A DNA stretch of 64,000 nt from Bacillota bacterium (lineage in GTDB: Bacteria > Bacillota > Bacilli > Paenibacillales > Paenibacillaceae): the NCBI GenBank assembly GCA_023460795.1, contig JAEWPC010000060.1, positions 42,299 through 106,298 on the forward strand, read 5' to 3'. How positions within the stretch are numbered: position 1 is the first letter of the stretch; the number at the start of each line of letters is the position of its first letter. Below, one piece after another: positions 32,685 to 41,160 of this stretch. Made by a program: the position numbers and the translations under genes. The notes beneath the pieces were generated by a model, which saw only the letters and a list, made by a program, of their open reading frames with translations, was not told the DNA's origin and made no database searches.

Positions 32685-33527
32685 CTACTTCAATCCTGTC
32701 GTCGATACGCCCTCCACGAACCTCTTCTGCGCGAAGAAGAACACGAGCAAGAGCGGCAACGTAGCCATGACGGAGGCGGCCATCAGCAGGTGCCAATCCG
32801 TGCCCGCCATATCCGTGAACATCCTCAGCGAGATCGGCAGCGTGTACAGCTTGGACGAATTCAAATAGATAAGCGGGTCGAGGAAGTCCTCCCAGCTGTT
32901 CAGGAACGTAAAGATGGCAAGCGTCGCGAAGGCGGGCGTCGTCATCGGAAGCATGATTTTCCAGAACGTCAGCCACGGTCCGCAGCCGTCGATCTCCGCG
33001 GCTTCGTCCATGTCCTTCGGAATCGTGATGTAGAACTGCCTCAGCAGGAACACCCCGAAGATGCCGCCGGCGCCGAGCATCGGCGGAATGATCAGCGGAA
33101 AGTGCTTATCGATAATGCCCAGCTTGGAAAACCATATAAAGTTCGGGATGATCGTCACTTCGTTAGGGATCATCATTCCGCTAAGAAGAACGAGGAACAG
33201 AACGTTGCGCCCCGGGAAGCTGAGCTTCGCGAAAGCGAATCCCGCTAACGCGCCGACGATGCAAGTGCCTGCCGTAACGAGGACGGCGATGTATAGGCTG
33301 TTCCAGTAATGGAGCAGGAAATCCGGCTGCGCGGTGAACACTTCCTTGTAGTTGCTCCATACGAAAGGTCTCGGAATCCATTGCGGCGGGAACTGAAAAA
33401 TTTTGTTGCGATCCTTGAGCGACGTCGTCAACATCCAGAAGAAAGGCATGACGATGATGATCGTAACGATGGACAGCAACGCATACTGTACGCCGTTCCA
33501 TAAGTACCTGCTCGCTTTACTCTTCAT
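32685..33527 (-). CDS. Carbohydrate ABC transporter permease, MalG type
   Basis: A 280-residue permease with six membrane spans and the EAA loop (MDEAAEIDGCGPWLTFWKIMLP). It ends EGVSTTGLK, typical for the class. It overlaps the partner permease gene by 11 bases and precedes the PL8 lyase by 85 bases on the same strand. As no ATPase is nearby, an MsmX/UgpC-type ATPase encoded elsewhere is presumed. The lyase next to it suggests import of unsaturated oligosaccharides. Confidence 0.88.
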   Translation of the reverse strand: MKSKASRYLWNGVQYALLSIVTIIIVMPFFWMLTTSLKDRNKIFQFPPQWIPRPFVWSNYKEVFTAQPDFLLHYWNSLYIAVLVTAGTCIVGALAGFAFAKLSFPGRNVLFLVLLSGMMIPNEVTIIPNFIWFSKLGIIDKHFPLIIPPMLGAGGIFGVFLLRQFYITIPKDMDEAAEIDGCGPWLTFWKIMLPMTTPAFATLAIFTFLNSWEDFLDPLIYLNSSKLYTLPISLRMFTDMAGTDWHLLMAASVMATLPLLLVFFFAQKRFVEGVSTTGLK

Positions 33528-34413
33528 GGTGCACCCACCTCTTCCGCAGCTTCCATTGCACGACCGTCAGCGCCAGAACGAGGAAGAATAGGACGAACGC
33601 AACCGCGGAGGCATAGCCTAGCTCGTAATTTTTGAACGCTAGCTTGTAAATATAGTAGACCAGCACGCTCGTGCTCGTTCCCGGTCCGCCGTCGGTCATG
33701 ACGACAATCTGCGAGAACACCTTAAGAGAACCGATCAACGTAATGATTAGCGTCAAGAACAGCGCGGGAGAGATCATCGGCAGCGTAATGGCCGTGAATC
33801 GCTTCCATTTCGAAGCGCCGTCGATCGTCGCCGCCTCGTAGTACATCTTCGGCACGTCTTGCAGCGCCGCGAGGAAGATGACCATGTTCATGCCGACCTT
33901 CTTCAGCACGCTCGTAACGATAACGACGGGCATCGCGAGATCTTTGTCGTACAGCCAGGCGGGACCTTTAATGCCGAAGAAGTGAAGCATCTGATTCAAG
34001 AGTCCGGCGTCCGTGGCGAAAATATATTTCCAGACGATCGCCCATATAATGATCGAAGTAACGACAGGAGTGAATATCGCCGTCCGGAACAACCCGATGC
34101 CGCGAAGCTTGCTCGACAGAAGCAGAGCCAGCGCAAGCGCGAGCAGAAGGTTCAAGGGAATGAGCCCGGCTGAGAAATATAGCGTATTCCTCAGCGTCTC
34201 CCAGAACGAGTCGTCCTTCGATAAGATTTCGACGTAATTGTCCATTCCGACGAATTCGCTCGGCTGGAGCAACGAATAACTCGTTAGGCTGTACCACCCC
34301 GCCGCGACGATCGGACCGGCCATGAACAGGAGGAAACCGATCATCATCGGAGCGATGAACGCGTAACCGTATAATGCTTTTTTCCGTTTCAACTTGGTGT
34401 AGCTTGCGCTCAT
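33517..34413 (-). CDS. Carbohydrate ABC transporter permease, MalF/UgpA type
   Basis: A 298-residue permease with six spans and the EAA motif (YEAATIDGASKWKRFTAITLPM). ATG 34413 lies 10 bases after GAAGGAG; a TTG at 34419 is closer to the site and in frame. It is separated from the binding-protein gene by a strong perfect hairpin and overlaps the second permease. It forms the transmembrane pore with the MalG-type subunit. Confidence 0.87.
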   Translation of the reverse strand: MSASYTKLKRKKALYGYAFIAPMMIGFLLFMAGPIVAAGWYSLTSYSLLQPSEFVGMDNYVEILSKDDSFWETLRNTLYFSAGLIPLNLLLALALALLLSSKLRGIGLFRTAIFTPVVTSIIIWAIVWKYIFATDAGLLNQMLHFFGIKGPAWLYDKDLAMPVVIVTSVLKKVGMNMVIFLAALQDVPKMYYEAATIDGASKWKRFTAITLPMISPALFLTLIITLIGSLKVFSQIVVMTDGGPGTSTSVLVYYIYKLAFKNYELGYASAVAFVLFFLVLALTVVQWKLRKRWVHHEE

Positions 34414-34434
34414 AGGCAAATCGCTCCTTCTATA

Positions 34435-34466
34435 ACAATTGCCAAGCGGCCCCGCTTGGCAATTGT
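34435..34466 (-). promoter_or_regulatory. Perfect 15-bp intercistronic hairpin after the binding-protein gene
   Basis: ACAATTGCCAAGCGG pairs with CCGCTTGGCAATTGT around CC. With no T-run on the minus strand, it probably protects the binding-protein mRNA 3' end and reduces read-through into the permease genes. Confidence 0.65.
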
Positions 34467-34478
34467 CTCTTACTCGTG

Positions 34479-35810
34479 CTATTCGGCCAGAATCGGACTA
34501 ACGTCGGATTCCATTTTCTTCAGAATATCGGGGATCGTACCCGACTGCGTGTAGATGGAGTCGAAGTTCTGCTTCATCTTGTCGTCGATGCGTTGATAGT
34601 TATTAAAGCCAGGGCGTACTCTTGCGTCCGCCATTTGATCGAGGATCGCCATCTTCACGCTCTCCGGAGACGGTCCTTGCTTAAGGAAATCGTCGGAGCC
34701 GAGCACGGACGTGCGGCCCGGTACGAAGAACTGCGACGTGATCGCCATATTCTCTTTGCTCGTCAGATATTTCAGGAAGTCGATCGCTTCCTCCGAATGC
34801 TCGCTATCCTTCGTGACCATGTAAGCCGCGTAGCCGAGCGTCGTGCCTTGGCTGCCGCCCGGTCCCTTAGGCATCGGAGCGATATCCCATTCGAAGTCTT
34901 TGATCTCTTTCGCTTTGCCGATGTAGCTGAGCAGGTTTTGTTGCATGCCGATTTTGCCCGATTCGAATCCGGTTTGATCGCCCGGCTTCGGATGAATTTG
35001 CTTCTTGAACATCGCGTCGCTGAAGAACTGCAGCGCCTTCTCGCCTTCCGGCGTATTCAGGGCGAACTTCTTGTTGTCCGGGCTGAAGTAGTCGGCGCCG
35101 AACGCCCATACGAGCGAGATTATCGATTCCATCCAGCTTCCCGTCCACGATTGGCTCGGGAGAATCATGTTGAAGCCGTACACGCCATTCGATGGATCGG
35201 AGATGGCCTGAGCCGCCTTCTCCATCTCTTCGTACGTCCAGTTGCCTTCCTTATACAGCTCGGTCGGCGTTTTCAAGCCTTTGGCTTCGAAAAGGTTTTT
35301 GTTGTAATAGATCATGTTCGGCGGCGTAGAGAACGGAATGCCGTACAGCTGATCGCCGCGGGTTACGAGCTCGAGCGTGGAAGGAATGAAGTCTCCGAAG
35401 TCGTATTCCGCGTCGTTCTTGACCGCCGACGCAATGTCGACGACTTGACCGTTGTCGAGGAATTGCGGGATCGCCCGCTCAAGCATCCACATGATGTCCG
35501 GCGCGGTTTTGGAAGCGAGCATAACCGAAATTTTCTGCTGGTACTCCCCCGCCGGAATCGTCATGACTTCCACGTCGACGTTCGGCTTGATCGTCTTGTA
35601 CTTCGCGATCATGTCCTCGTACATTTTTTTGTGCGTGTCGTTGCCCCAAATCGCGAACGTCAGCTTGACTTGGCTGGCTGCCGGGGTAGTAGCCGATGCG
35701 GAGCCGGACGGCTTCGCGTTCCCGTCATTGTTGTTGTTGTCTGAGCTGCAGGCAGAGACGAACAGCATCGTCATGCTTAAGCATAAAGCTAGGATTAGAC
35801 CCTTTTTCAT
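34479..35810 (-). CDS. Extracellular sugar-binding lipoprotein of ABC transporter
   Basis: A 443-residue family 1 binding protein with lipoprotein signal peptide and lipobox (LFVSAC, lipidated cysteine at residue 21), a D/N-rich linker and the typical start of the mature fold (VKLTFAIWGNDTHKKMYEDM). It works with the two permeases downstream. Its own promoter region holds a TATAAT box (about 35864 on the minus strand) and a cre-like site just after it (35835-35848), so catabolite repression by CcpA is likely, with activation by the YesN-type regulator encoded immediately upstream. Confidence 0.9.
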   Translation of the reverse strand: MKKGLILALCLSMTMLFVSACSSDNNNNDGNAKPSGSASATTPAASQVKLTFAIWGNDTHKKMYEDMIAKYKTIKPNVDVEVMTIPAGEYQQKISVMLASKTAPDIMWMLERAIPQFLDNGQVVDIASAVKNDAEYDFGDFIPSTLELVTRGDQLYGIPFSTPPNMIYYNKNLFEAKGLKTPTELYKEGNWTYEEMEKAAQAISDPSNGVYGFNMILPSQSWTGSWMESIISLVWAFGADYFSPDNKKFALNTPEGEKALQFFSDAMFKKQIHPKPGDQTGFESGKIGMQQNLLSYIGKAKEIKDFEWDIAPMPKGPGGSQGTTLGYAAYMVTKDSEHSEEAIDFLKYLTSKENMAITSQFFVPGRTSVLGSDDFLKQGPSPESVKMAILDQMADARVRPGFNNYQRIDDKMKQNFDSIYTQSGTIPDILKKMESDVSPILAE

Positions 35811-35834
35811 GTGATGTTCTCCTTCTACGGTTTT

Positions 35835-35848
35835 ATTAAGCGCTTACA
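35835..35848 (-). promoter_or_regulatory. cre-like (CcpA) site before the binding-protein gene
   Basis: TGTAAGCGCTTAAT on the minus strand matches 13 of 14 positions of the TGWAARCGYTWNCW consensus. It lies downstream of the TATAAT box and 25 bases before the start codon, a roadblock-type position. Confidence 0.6.
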
Positions 35849-35924
35849 AGCCTAATTATACGAGGTGATGCCGAACGCCCGTAACGACATGGATTCCATA
35901 AAAGGGTCGAAATCGTAAGGTGTT

Positions 35925-36665
35925 TCATTGATCTCGGTATTCCGACGGAGTGACGCCGGCATGCTGCTTGAACAATGCGCGAAAATATTTATGGTTCGCG
36001 AATCCGCACATGAGCGAGATGTCCGGAATTTTCATGACCGTTTCCTTCAGCAGCTTCTTGGCTTTGTTCATCCGGCGCTCCGTCACGAAGTCCGACAAAT
36101 TTTGCCCGGTTTCCCGTTTGAACATATCGGATAGATACTTGGGGTGCAAATAGACGCGGTCGGCCAGAAACTGCAGCGAAAGATCTTGATCCAAATTGTC
36201 TGCCACCAGTTCCTTTACTTTGCGGATGAGCAGCCTCTCCTTCTGATCGTCCGGCTCCTCCTCGTCGTCTACGGCTCCGCTGCCTTCGTGCGGTCGCAAA
36301 GAGTCGCGCACCTTGTGCAGCACTCTCGCCAGCTCTACCCGGTCGATAGGCTTAAGCAAATAATCGATCGCGCCGAATCGCAGCGCCTCGCGCGCGTAAC
36401 CGAATTCGTCATAACCGCTGATGATGACGAACGGCAATCCCGGATGCGTCGGCTGGACCCGGCGAAGCAGCTCGATGCCGTCCATCTCTCCCATGCGAAT
36501 ATCCGTGATGACCAGATCGACTTGGTCTTGCGTCTTCAGCCACTCCCAAGCTTCCTTGCCGTTAGCCGCTTCCGTGATGTGCAGCGGCGCGGGCAAGATC
36601 GACTCCACGTGGCTTCGTATGCCTTGACGAATTTTCGCTTCGTCTTCCACGAGCAGCAGTCTCAT
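35925..36665 (-). CDS. Response regulator with AraC DNA-binding domain
   Basis: A 246-residue short YesN-type regulator: receiver domain at 1-120 (VITDIRMGEMDG, YLLKPID) joined directly to AraC helix-turn-helix motifs (LQFLADRVYLHPKYLSDMFK, IPDISLMCGFANHKYFRALF) without the long middle region seen in the two other YesN proteins here. ATG 36665 lies 6 bases after GGGAGGA and 2 bases after the kinase stop codon, so the pair is coupled. It probably activates the binding-protein operon that starts 115 bases downstream. Confidence 0.9.
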   Translation of the reverse strand: MRLLLVEDEAKIRQGIRSHVESILPAPLHITEAANGKEAWEWLKTQDQVDLVITDIRMGEMDGIELLRRVQPTHPGLPFVIISGYDEFGYAREALRFGAIDYLLKPIDRVELARVLHKVRDSLRPHEGSGAVDDEEEPDDQKERLLIRKVKELVADNLDQDLSLQFLADRVYLHPKYLSDMFKRETGQNLSDFVTERRMNKAKKLLKETVMKIPDISLMCGFANHKYFRALFKQHAGVTPSEYRDQ

Positions 36666-36667
36666 CG

Positions 36668-38422
36668 TTATTCCTCCCATCTGAACGGCAATCGTATATG
36701 GAACGACGCGCCTTGCGTCTTCGTCTGCTCGATCGTGAGTCCGTAAGGCTCGCCGTACAGCATGCGCAGCCGTTGATGAATGTTGCGCAGCGCGAAGCCT
36801 TTCGTCTTCTTACCGGTGAGCGGCTCTCCGGCTTCCTTCGTCGATCCGTTCAACATCCTCTCAAGTTCCGTCCTTCTATCCGACGGGATGCCGACTCCGT
36901 TATCCATGACGAAGATGAACAGATCATCTCCGATGATTTTCGTGAGAATCGTAATTCGCAGCGTCGCATCAAAGCCAAGGCCATGTTCGATCGCGTTCTC
37001 TACGAGCGGTTGCAGAATCAGCTTCGGCACGATCGCCTGCTCGTGGGAGAAATCGGACATGATCTCCGAAGACAACCGGTCTTCCAGCCGGAACGACTGG
37101 ATGCTCAAGTAGTAATCGACGAACTCGAGCTCCTCGCGCAGCGTCATGAACCGTTCCTTGTTGTTGATCGTATAACGCAGCAGCTTGCCGAGGTTCGTAA
37201 TGACGTGCGAAAGCTCCTCGTTGCGTTCCTTGTGGGCGAACATCGAGATCGACTCCAGCGTGTTGTACAGAAAATGCGGATTCATCTGGCTTTGCAGGGC
37301 GCTCAGCTCCGCGTCCTTCTCACGCAAGCGCAGCTCGTACATGTCCTTGATCATGATATCGAGCTGGGACACCATATGGTTGAAACCTTCCGTCAGCAGG
37401 CCTATCTCGTCGTTCGAATTAACGACGGCTCGCTCATCGAAATTGCCGGTTTGGACGCGCCTCATTTTCTTGAGCAAATGGTTGATCGGCTTGACGAACA
37501 TGTTCGACGCCAGCACGGCGGCCACGTAGGCGAGCACGAGCGCGGAAATCGATATCCAAAGCGTGAAGCTCGTTAATTGTCTCGCGTCCTTCAGCACGTC
37601 GCCCCTGGGAACGACGCTTACGACTCGCAGCTTACCGTACTCCGCTTCATGATCGGAGACGATTAACTGATCGGAGCCTTCCCCCGCGATCGTCTCGTAG
37701 CTCGAGTCGGCTTCCGTCTCGAACGGATATAGCAGCTGCCTGTCCTCGTTGAACACGTACAGCTTGCTATTCGGCGTGACCCGAATCTTCGAAATGATTT
37801 TCTCGAGTCCTTTGCTGGATATATCGATCTTCACATAGCCCAGATCATCGGTCGTCTGCGGATTTTTAATGAGCCGCGTCAGCGATAGCACTTTGCGAGG
37901 CTGATCCAGATAGTAACCGCCTTCGCTAGGAGGAATAACCGCAAGTCCTCCGTCCTTGGCTTTCGCTTGAACCATCCATCCGTTGGTGTCGGGGTCCCAA
38001 CTTCTCCGAATCGTCTCCTGAAGGTTGCTGAACAAGCTGCCGTCGAGCGCGAACACGAAGGCGCCTTCGATCTCCGTCCGGTCGGTGACGACGCTCGAGA
38101 TCAATTGGTTCATCTCCATCCACTCGCTAGCCGTCAAGTAGTTGCTGCTCTTCATCGGTCCGCGTCGATCGCTCAATATTTCCATCACGTCGTTATCGTA
38201 ATACAGCGAGAGCGTCACACGGTCGATATCCTTCAAGTACTGCTCCAGATTGATGGCGACCTGCTCGGCGATCTGCTGCGAATACGCCTCCGCGTCCCGC
38301 TCCACGTTGGATGAATATTTACGATACGTAAGAATGCCGCTAAGGAGAAAAGGCAGCGTGATCAGCAGGCAAAAAAGCAGGAGAAACTTCGTTCGGATCG
38401 AGATAAAGCGCATTCGGTTCAT
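36668..38422 (-). CDS. YesM-type sensor histidine kinase
   Basis: A 584-residue kinase: N-terminal span (FLLLFCLLITLPFLLSGIL), extracellular sensor of about 250 residues, a second span (LWISISALVLAYVAAVLASN), HAMP, phospho-accepting histidine in SQMNPHFLYNTLESISMF, ATPase domain (VENAIEHGLGF, MDNGVGIP). The start ATG follows AAGGGAG at 7 bases. A cre-like site overlaps the start codon and ribosome-binding site (38422-38435), so sensing of this sugar may itself be catabolite-repressed. It is the first gene of the kinase, regulator, importer and lyase series. Confidence 0.9.
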   Translation of the reverse strand: MNRMRFISIRTKFLLLFCLLITLPFLLSGILTYRKYSSNVERDAEAYSQQIAEQVAINLEQYLKDIDRVTLSLYYDNDVMEILSDRRGPMKSSNYLTASEWMEMNQLISSVVTDRTEIEGAFVFALDGSLFSNLQETIRRSWDPDTNGWMVQAKAKDGGLAVIPPSEGGYYLDQPRKVLSLTRLIKNPQTTDDLGYVKIDISSKGLEKIISKIRVTPNSKLYVFNEDRQLLYPFETEADSSYETIAGEGSDQLIVSDHEAEYGKLRVVSVVPRGDVLKDARQLTSFTLWISISALVLAYVAAVLASNMFVKPINHLLKKMRRVQTGNFDERAVVNSNDEIGLLTEGFNHMVSQLDIMIKDMYELRLREKDAELSALQSQMNPHFLYNTLESISMFAHKERNEELSHVITNLGKLLRYTINNKERFMTLREELEFVDYYLSIQSFRLEDRLSSEIMSDFSHEQAIVPKLILQPLVENAIEHGLGFDATLRITILTKIIGDDLFIFVMDNGVGIPSDRRTELERMLNGSTKEAGEPLTGKKTKGFALRNIHQRLRMLYGEPYGLTIEQTKTQGASFHIRLPFRWEE

Positions 38423-38435
38423 GTAAGCGCTCCCT
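38422..38435 (+). promoter_or_regulatory. cre-like (CcpA) site over the kinase start
   Basis: TGTAAGCGCTCCCT matches 13 of 14 positions of TGWAARCGYTWNCW. It overlaps the start codon and Shine-Dalgarno of the kinase gene on the minus strand. Confidence 0.5.
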
Positions 38436-38506
38436 TAAGAGAGGATATTCATCTACTTTACAATAAAACGGCTGGGAGAAGTGCGCCATTTGTATCCAAT
38501 TGGGAT

Positions 38507-38545
38507 ACAAAAAACCTTGAGCGGAACGGGTGTCCGTCAAGGTTT
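38507..38545 (-). terminator. Terminator of the FAD oxidoreductase gene
   Basis: On the minus strand AAACCTTGA pairs with TCAAGGTTT and is followed by TTTTG. It lies about 25 bases after the oxidoreductase stop codon. Confidence 0.8.
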
Positions 38546-38569
38546 GAGGCGCAGGCTGCTCCATGGTCC

Positions 38570-39910
38570 TTATTCGACTACGACGCCGTTGCCGGAGAGC
38601 ACGTTCCTTAGCAGCTGGACGTCCAGCTCCGCCGGAGTTATGCCCTGCTTCGCCGCAAGTCCCGCCGCGGTTCCCGCCGCTTGGCCGGTCGCCATGCAGC
38701 TCGGCGTCAGCCTCGTCGTGGCCAGCGCTTCGTGAGAAGTCGAGATACAGCGTCCGCCGACAAGAAGGTTGGTCACGACTTTCGGCAGCAGGCAGCGATA
38801 CGGAATGTCGTACGCGCCGTCGCCCTTCACCCATGCGGCCGTTACGCCCTTGCCGGACGGATCGTGGATGTCGATCGGGTAGCCGCTGCGCGCGATCGTG
38901 TCGGGGAATCTGCGCCCTTGCACGACGTCGTCCGCTTGCAGCGCGTACACGCCGTCTATGCGCCGCGTCTCCCGGATGCCGATCTGCGCGCCGACGTCGG
39001 ATAGCGACGCCTTCTCGAAGCCGGGCAAGTTCGCCGTCATGAACTCGGCGACCATGAGCACCTGCTTGCGGCCAAGCTCCTCCGCTTCGGTCAAATCCTC
39101 TACGTCGGTTCCGTTCAGCCCTTGCACCCGCGTCGTGTTTACGAGCACCTCATCGTCAGCAGGTCCGGTGAAGAATAACACCTGGTCGCGGTTAATCGGC
39201 AGATTGGCGTCCTTCCAATGCTTGACGAAGCCCATGACGCCGGACAACGGAAGCTGCTCTAGCTCGTCGATCGGCGTCTTGCGGTAGAACTCGTCCGGAT
39301 GCTCGATCATATATCGCTTCACCCGCTCGAGATCGACGCCGCGCATCCGGAACTTCATCGTCATCGGCTGCGTCAGCTTGTCTTGGTCCCGTCCTTGAAG
39401 ACACGGGGCGCCGGATAAGTAAGCGAGATCCGCATCCCCGGTCGCGTCGACGAACATTCGGCCTTTGACGAGCAGCTTGCCCGACTTCGTCGTCACCTGC
39501 ACCGCCTCGATCGCTTTGCCGTCCATCCTCACCTCGTCGATGAAGCTATGGAGCAGCAGCTTGACGCCCGCTTCCTTCAGCATATCGACCGCCAGCACCT
39601 TATACTTCTCCGGGTGGTACGGCGTAATCGTATTCGTGAATCCGACCGTGTCCCGAAGATGACCCGGCGAACCGCCGATCGCCATTAACCGGTCGATGAT
39701 TTCCTGAGCGATGCCTTTAATGACTTGCTTGCCGTCCAACGTATGGTAGGTCATCCAAGGATAGACGAGAGCCGCCGTGGACATGCCCCCAATAAATCCG
39801 TATCGTTCGATCATGATCGTGCTTGCGCCGGTTCTCCCCGCCGCGATCGCCGCGCAGACTCCCGCAGGTCCTCCGCCGCAGACGACGACGTCCGCCTCCA
39901 ATATTTTCAC
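38570..39910 (-). CDS. FAD-dependent oxidoreductase (FAD_oxidored family)
   Basis: A 446-residue flavoprotein with an N-terminal Rossmann motif (VVVCGGGPAGVCAAIAAGR) and the second FAD motif MFVDATGDADLA, plus the conserved C-terminal VGGRCISTSHEALATTR. This family is very common next to sugar-degradation genes in Paenibacillus and related genera, but its substrates are mostly unassigned; oxidation of a sugar or an unsaturated uronic-acid derivative is possible. GTG 39910 lies 6 bases after AGGGAGAG; the frame is open to 39961. It is divergent from the LacI regulator and likely controlled by it. Confidence 0.83.
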   Translation of the reverse strand: MKILEADVVVCGGGPAGVCAAIAAGRTGASTIMIERYGFIGGMSTAALVYPWMTYHTLDGKQVIKGIAQEIIDRLMAIGGSPGHLRDTVGFTNTITPYHPEKYKVLAVDMLKEAGVKLLLHSFIDEVRMDGKAIEAVQVTTKSGKLLVKGRMFVDATGDADLAYLSGAPCLQGRDQDKLTQPMTMKFRMRGVDLERVKRYMIEHPDEFYRKTPIDELEQLPLSGVMGFVKHWKDANLPINRDQVLFFTGPADDEVLVNTTRVQGLNGTDVEDLTEAEELGRKQVLMVAEFMTANLPGFEKASLSDVGAQIGIRETRRIDGVYALQADDVVQGRRFPDTIARSGYPIDIHDPSGKGVTAAWVKGDGAYDIPYRCLLPKVVTNLLVGGRCISTSHEALATTRLTPSCMATGQAAGTAAGLAAKQGITPAELDVQLLRNVLSGNGVVVE

Positions 39911-39981
39911 GCGTATCTCTCCCTCTGTGTGCCTAAGTTGATGTTCGTTGACAACTTTCATTATGAGGAAGAGCTTGATTT

Positions 39982-39998
39982 AAAGTTAGTTTAACTTT
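39982..39998. promoter_or_regulatory. LacI-type operator candidate
   Basis: AAAGTTA-GTT-TAACTTT has perfect 7-bp arms and overlaps the -35 box of the regulator's promoter (39991-39996), so it could mediate autoregulation and control of the divergent oxidoreductase. Confidence 0.5.
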
Positions 39999-40019
39999 AG
40001 TTTAAAATTAAGCTACAAT
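39991..40019 (+). promoter_or_regulatory. Sigma-A promoter of the LacI regulator gene
   Basis: TTAACT, 17 bases, TACAAT (40014-40019). The expected transcription start is near 40026, which supports translation from ATG 40050 rather than from ATG 40026. Confidence 0.5.
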
Positions 40020-40049
40020 TACGCCATGAAAGCCGAGGCCGCCTCCGAC

Positions 40050-41102
40050 ATGAGACGAAAGAAAGTAACGCTGCACGATCTTGCCGACAAGCTCGGCCTC
40101 TCCGTCCAGACCGTATCCAAAGCGTTGTCGGGCAAGCCCGGTATGTCCGAGCAGACGAGAAGCGACGTCTTCCGCCAGGCGCGGGAGCTCGGCTACTTGA
40201 CGAAAGCCCAGACGAACGCGTTCGCTTACGAGCGAATTTCCCCTTATCCGATCGTCCAAAGGCGCTTCGTGCTGCTGCATACGGAGCAATCCCTGAACTT
40301 TAACCGGTTGTTGCTAGACGGCCTTCACGATCGGTTCACGGAGTTCGGGCACCGAGTCGACCCGGTGTTGATTCCGGCGGAGCTTCAACCGGACGATTTC
40401 GCCGAATGGGCGGAAACCGCCGGTATCGGCTTCGCCGAAGGCGTGTTCATCGCGCCGCGAATGGCGAGCGAGCGTCTGGAACGGCTTCTGCTCGCGCTCC
40501 CCGTCCCCCGCATTCTGCTCAATTTTCCTCCTCACGAGGTGAACGTCGACAGCGTCATTTGGGACGTCGGCGAAGCCGTCTATCAATCGGTCATGCATTT
40601 GCGCAAATTAGGACACTCGCGAATCCTGTACGTGGGAGACATCGGCGCGCAGCGAGGATTCCGCCTGCGATGGCAGACGTTCAGAGACGCGATCGAAGGC
40701 GGCAGCGAAGCTGCGGCGCCGACGGTTCGACTGCCGCTGCTCGCCTATGTTCCCGAGCAGGTGAAATTCGACGCGCGCGCTTTCATCGATCGTTATCGGG
40801 AGCTGCAACCGAGCGCGATCCTATGCGCGATCGACGAGCTGGCCGTCCCGGTGTACCGCGCTTTAACCGACGCCGGCGTGCGCGTACCGGCGGATTGCTC
40901 GCTGATCGGCATCGTCAATGAGCAGACGGACGATCTGCCGTTGCTCACAAGACCGCTGCTGCTCATCAAGGAGTGCGGCTTCCGCGCCGCCGACCGGATG
41001 CTATGGCGGATCGCGAACCCGTCAACACCGTACGAGCATATCCGCGTCCGCGGAGGTTTCTACGCAGGCTCGACGACTTCTCCATATACCGCCAACGACT
41101 AA
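40050..41102 (+). CDS. LacI family transcriptional regulator
   Basis: A 350-residue repressor with the LacI helix-turn-helix at the N-terminus (TLHDLADKLGLSVQTVSKALSGK) and a periplasmic-binding-protein-like sensor (VILFNF-type strands, CAIDELAVPVYRAL, DCSLIGIVNE). ATG 40050 places the helix-turn-helix at the usual position; ATG 40026 is also in frame but coincides with the predicted transcription start. No strong Shine-Dalgarno is seen for either. It is divergent from the FAD oxidoreductase and convergent with the GH88 operon. It probably represses one or both in absence of a sugar ligand. Confidence 0.88.
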   Translation: MRRKKVTLHDLADKLGLSVQTVSKALSGKPGMSEQTRSDVFRQARELGYLTKAQTNAFAYERISPYPIVQRRFVLLHTEQSLNFNRLLLDGLHDRFTEFGHRVDPVLIPAELQPDDFAEWAETAGIGFAEGVFIAPRMASERLERLLLALPVPRILLNFPPHEVNVDSVIWDVGEAVYQSVMHLRKLGHSRILYVGDIGAQRGFRLRWQTFRDAIEGGSEAAAPTVRLPLLAYVPEQVKFDARAFIDRYRELQPSAILCAIDELAVPVYRALTDAGVRVPADCSLIGIVNEQTDDLPLLTRPLLLIKECGFRAADRMLWRIANPSTPYEHIRVRGGFYAGSTTSPYTAND

Positions 41103-41106
41103 CAAG

Positions 41107-41153
41107 AAGGACGATCCCCTATGCGCGGTTCAGCGCGCGCGTTCGGGATCGTC
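41107..41153. terminator. Terminator between the LacI and GH88 genes
   Basis: GGACGATCCC pairs with GGGATCGTCC; an inner GCGCG-rich hairpin fills the loop. It serves the convergent LacI and GH88 genes. Confidence 0.75.
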
Positions 41154-41160
41154 CCTGTCT

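Noticed and set aside
34476..35744. 422-codon open frame on the plus strand
   Set aside because: It is antisense to the sugar-binding protein gene at 34479-35810 and has no domain or start signal.
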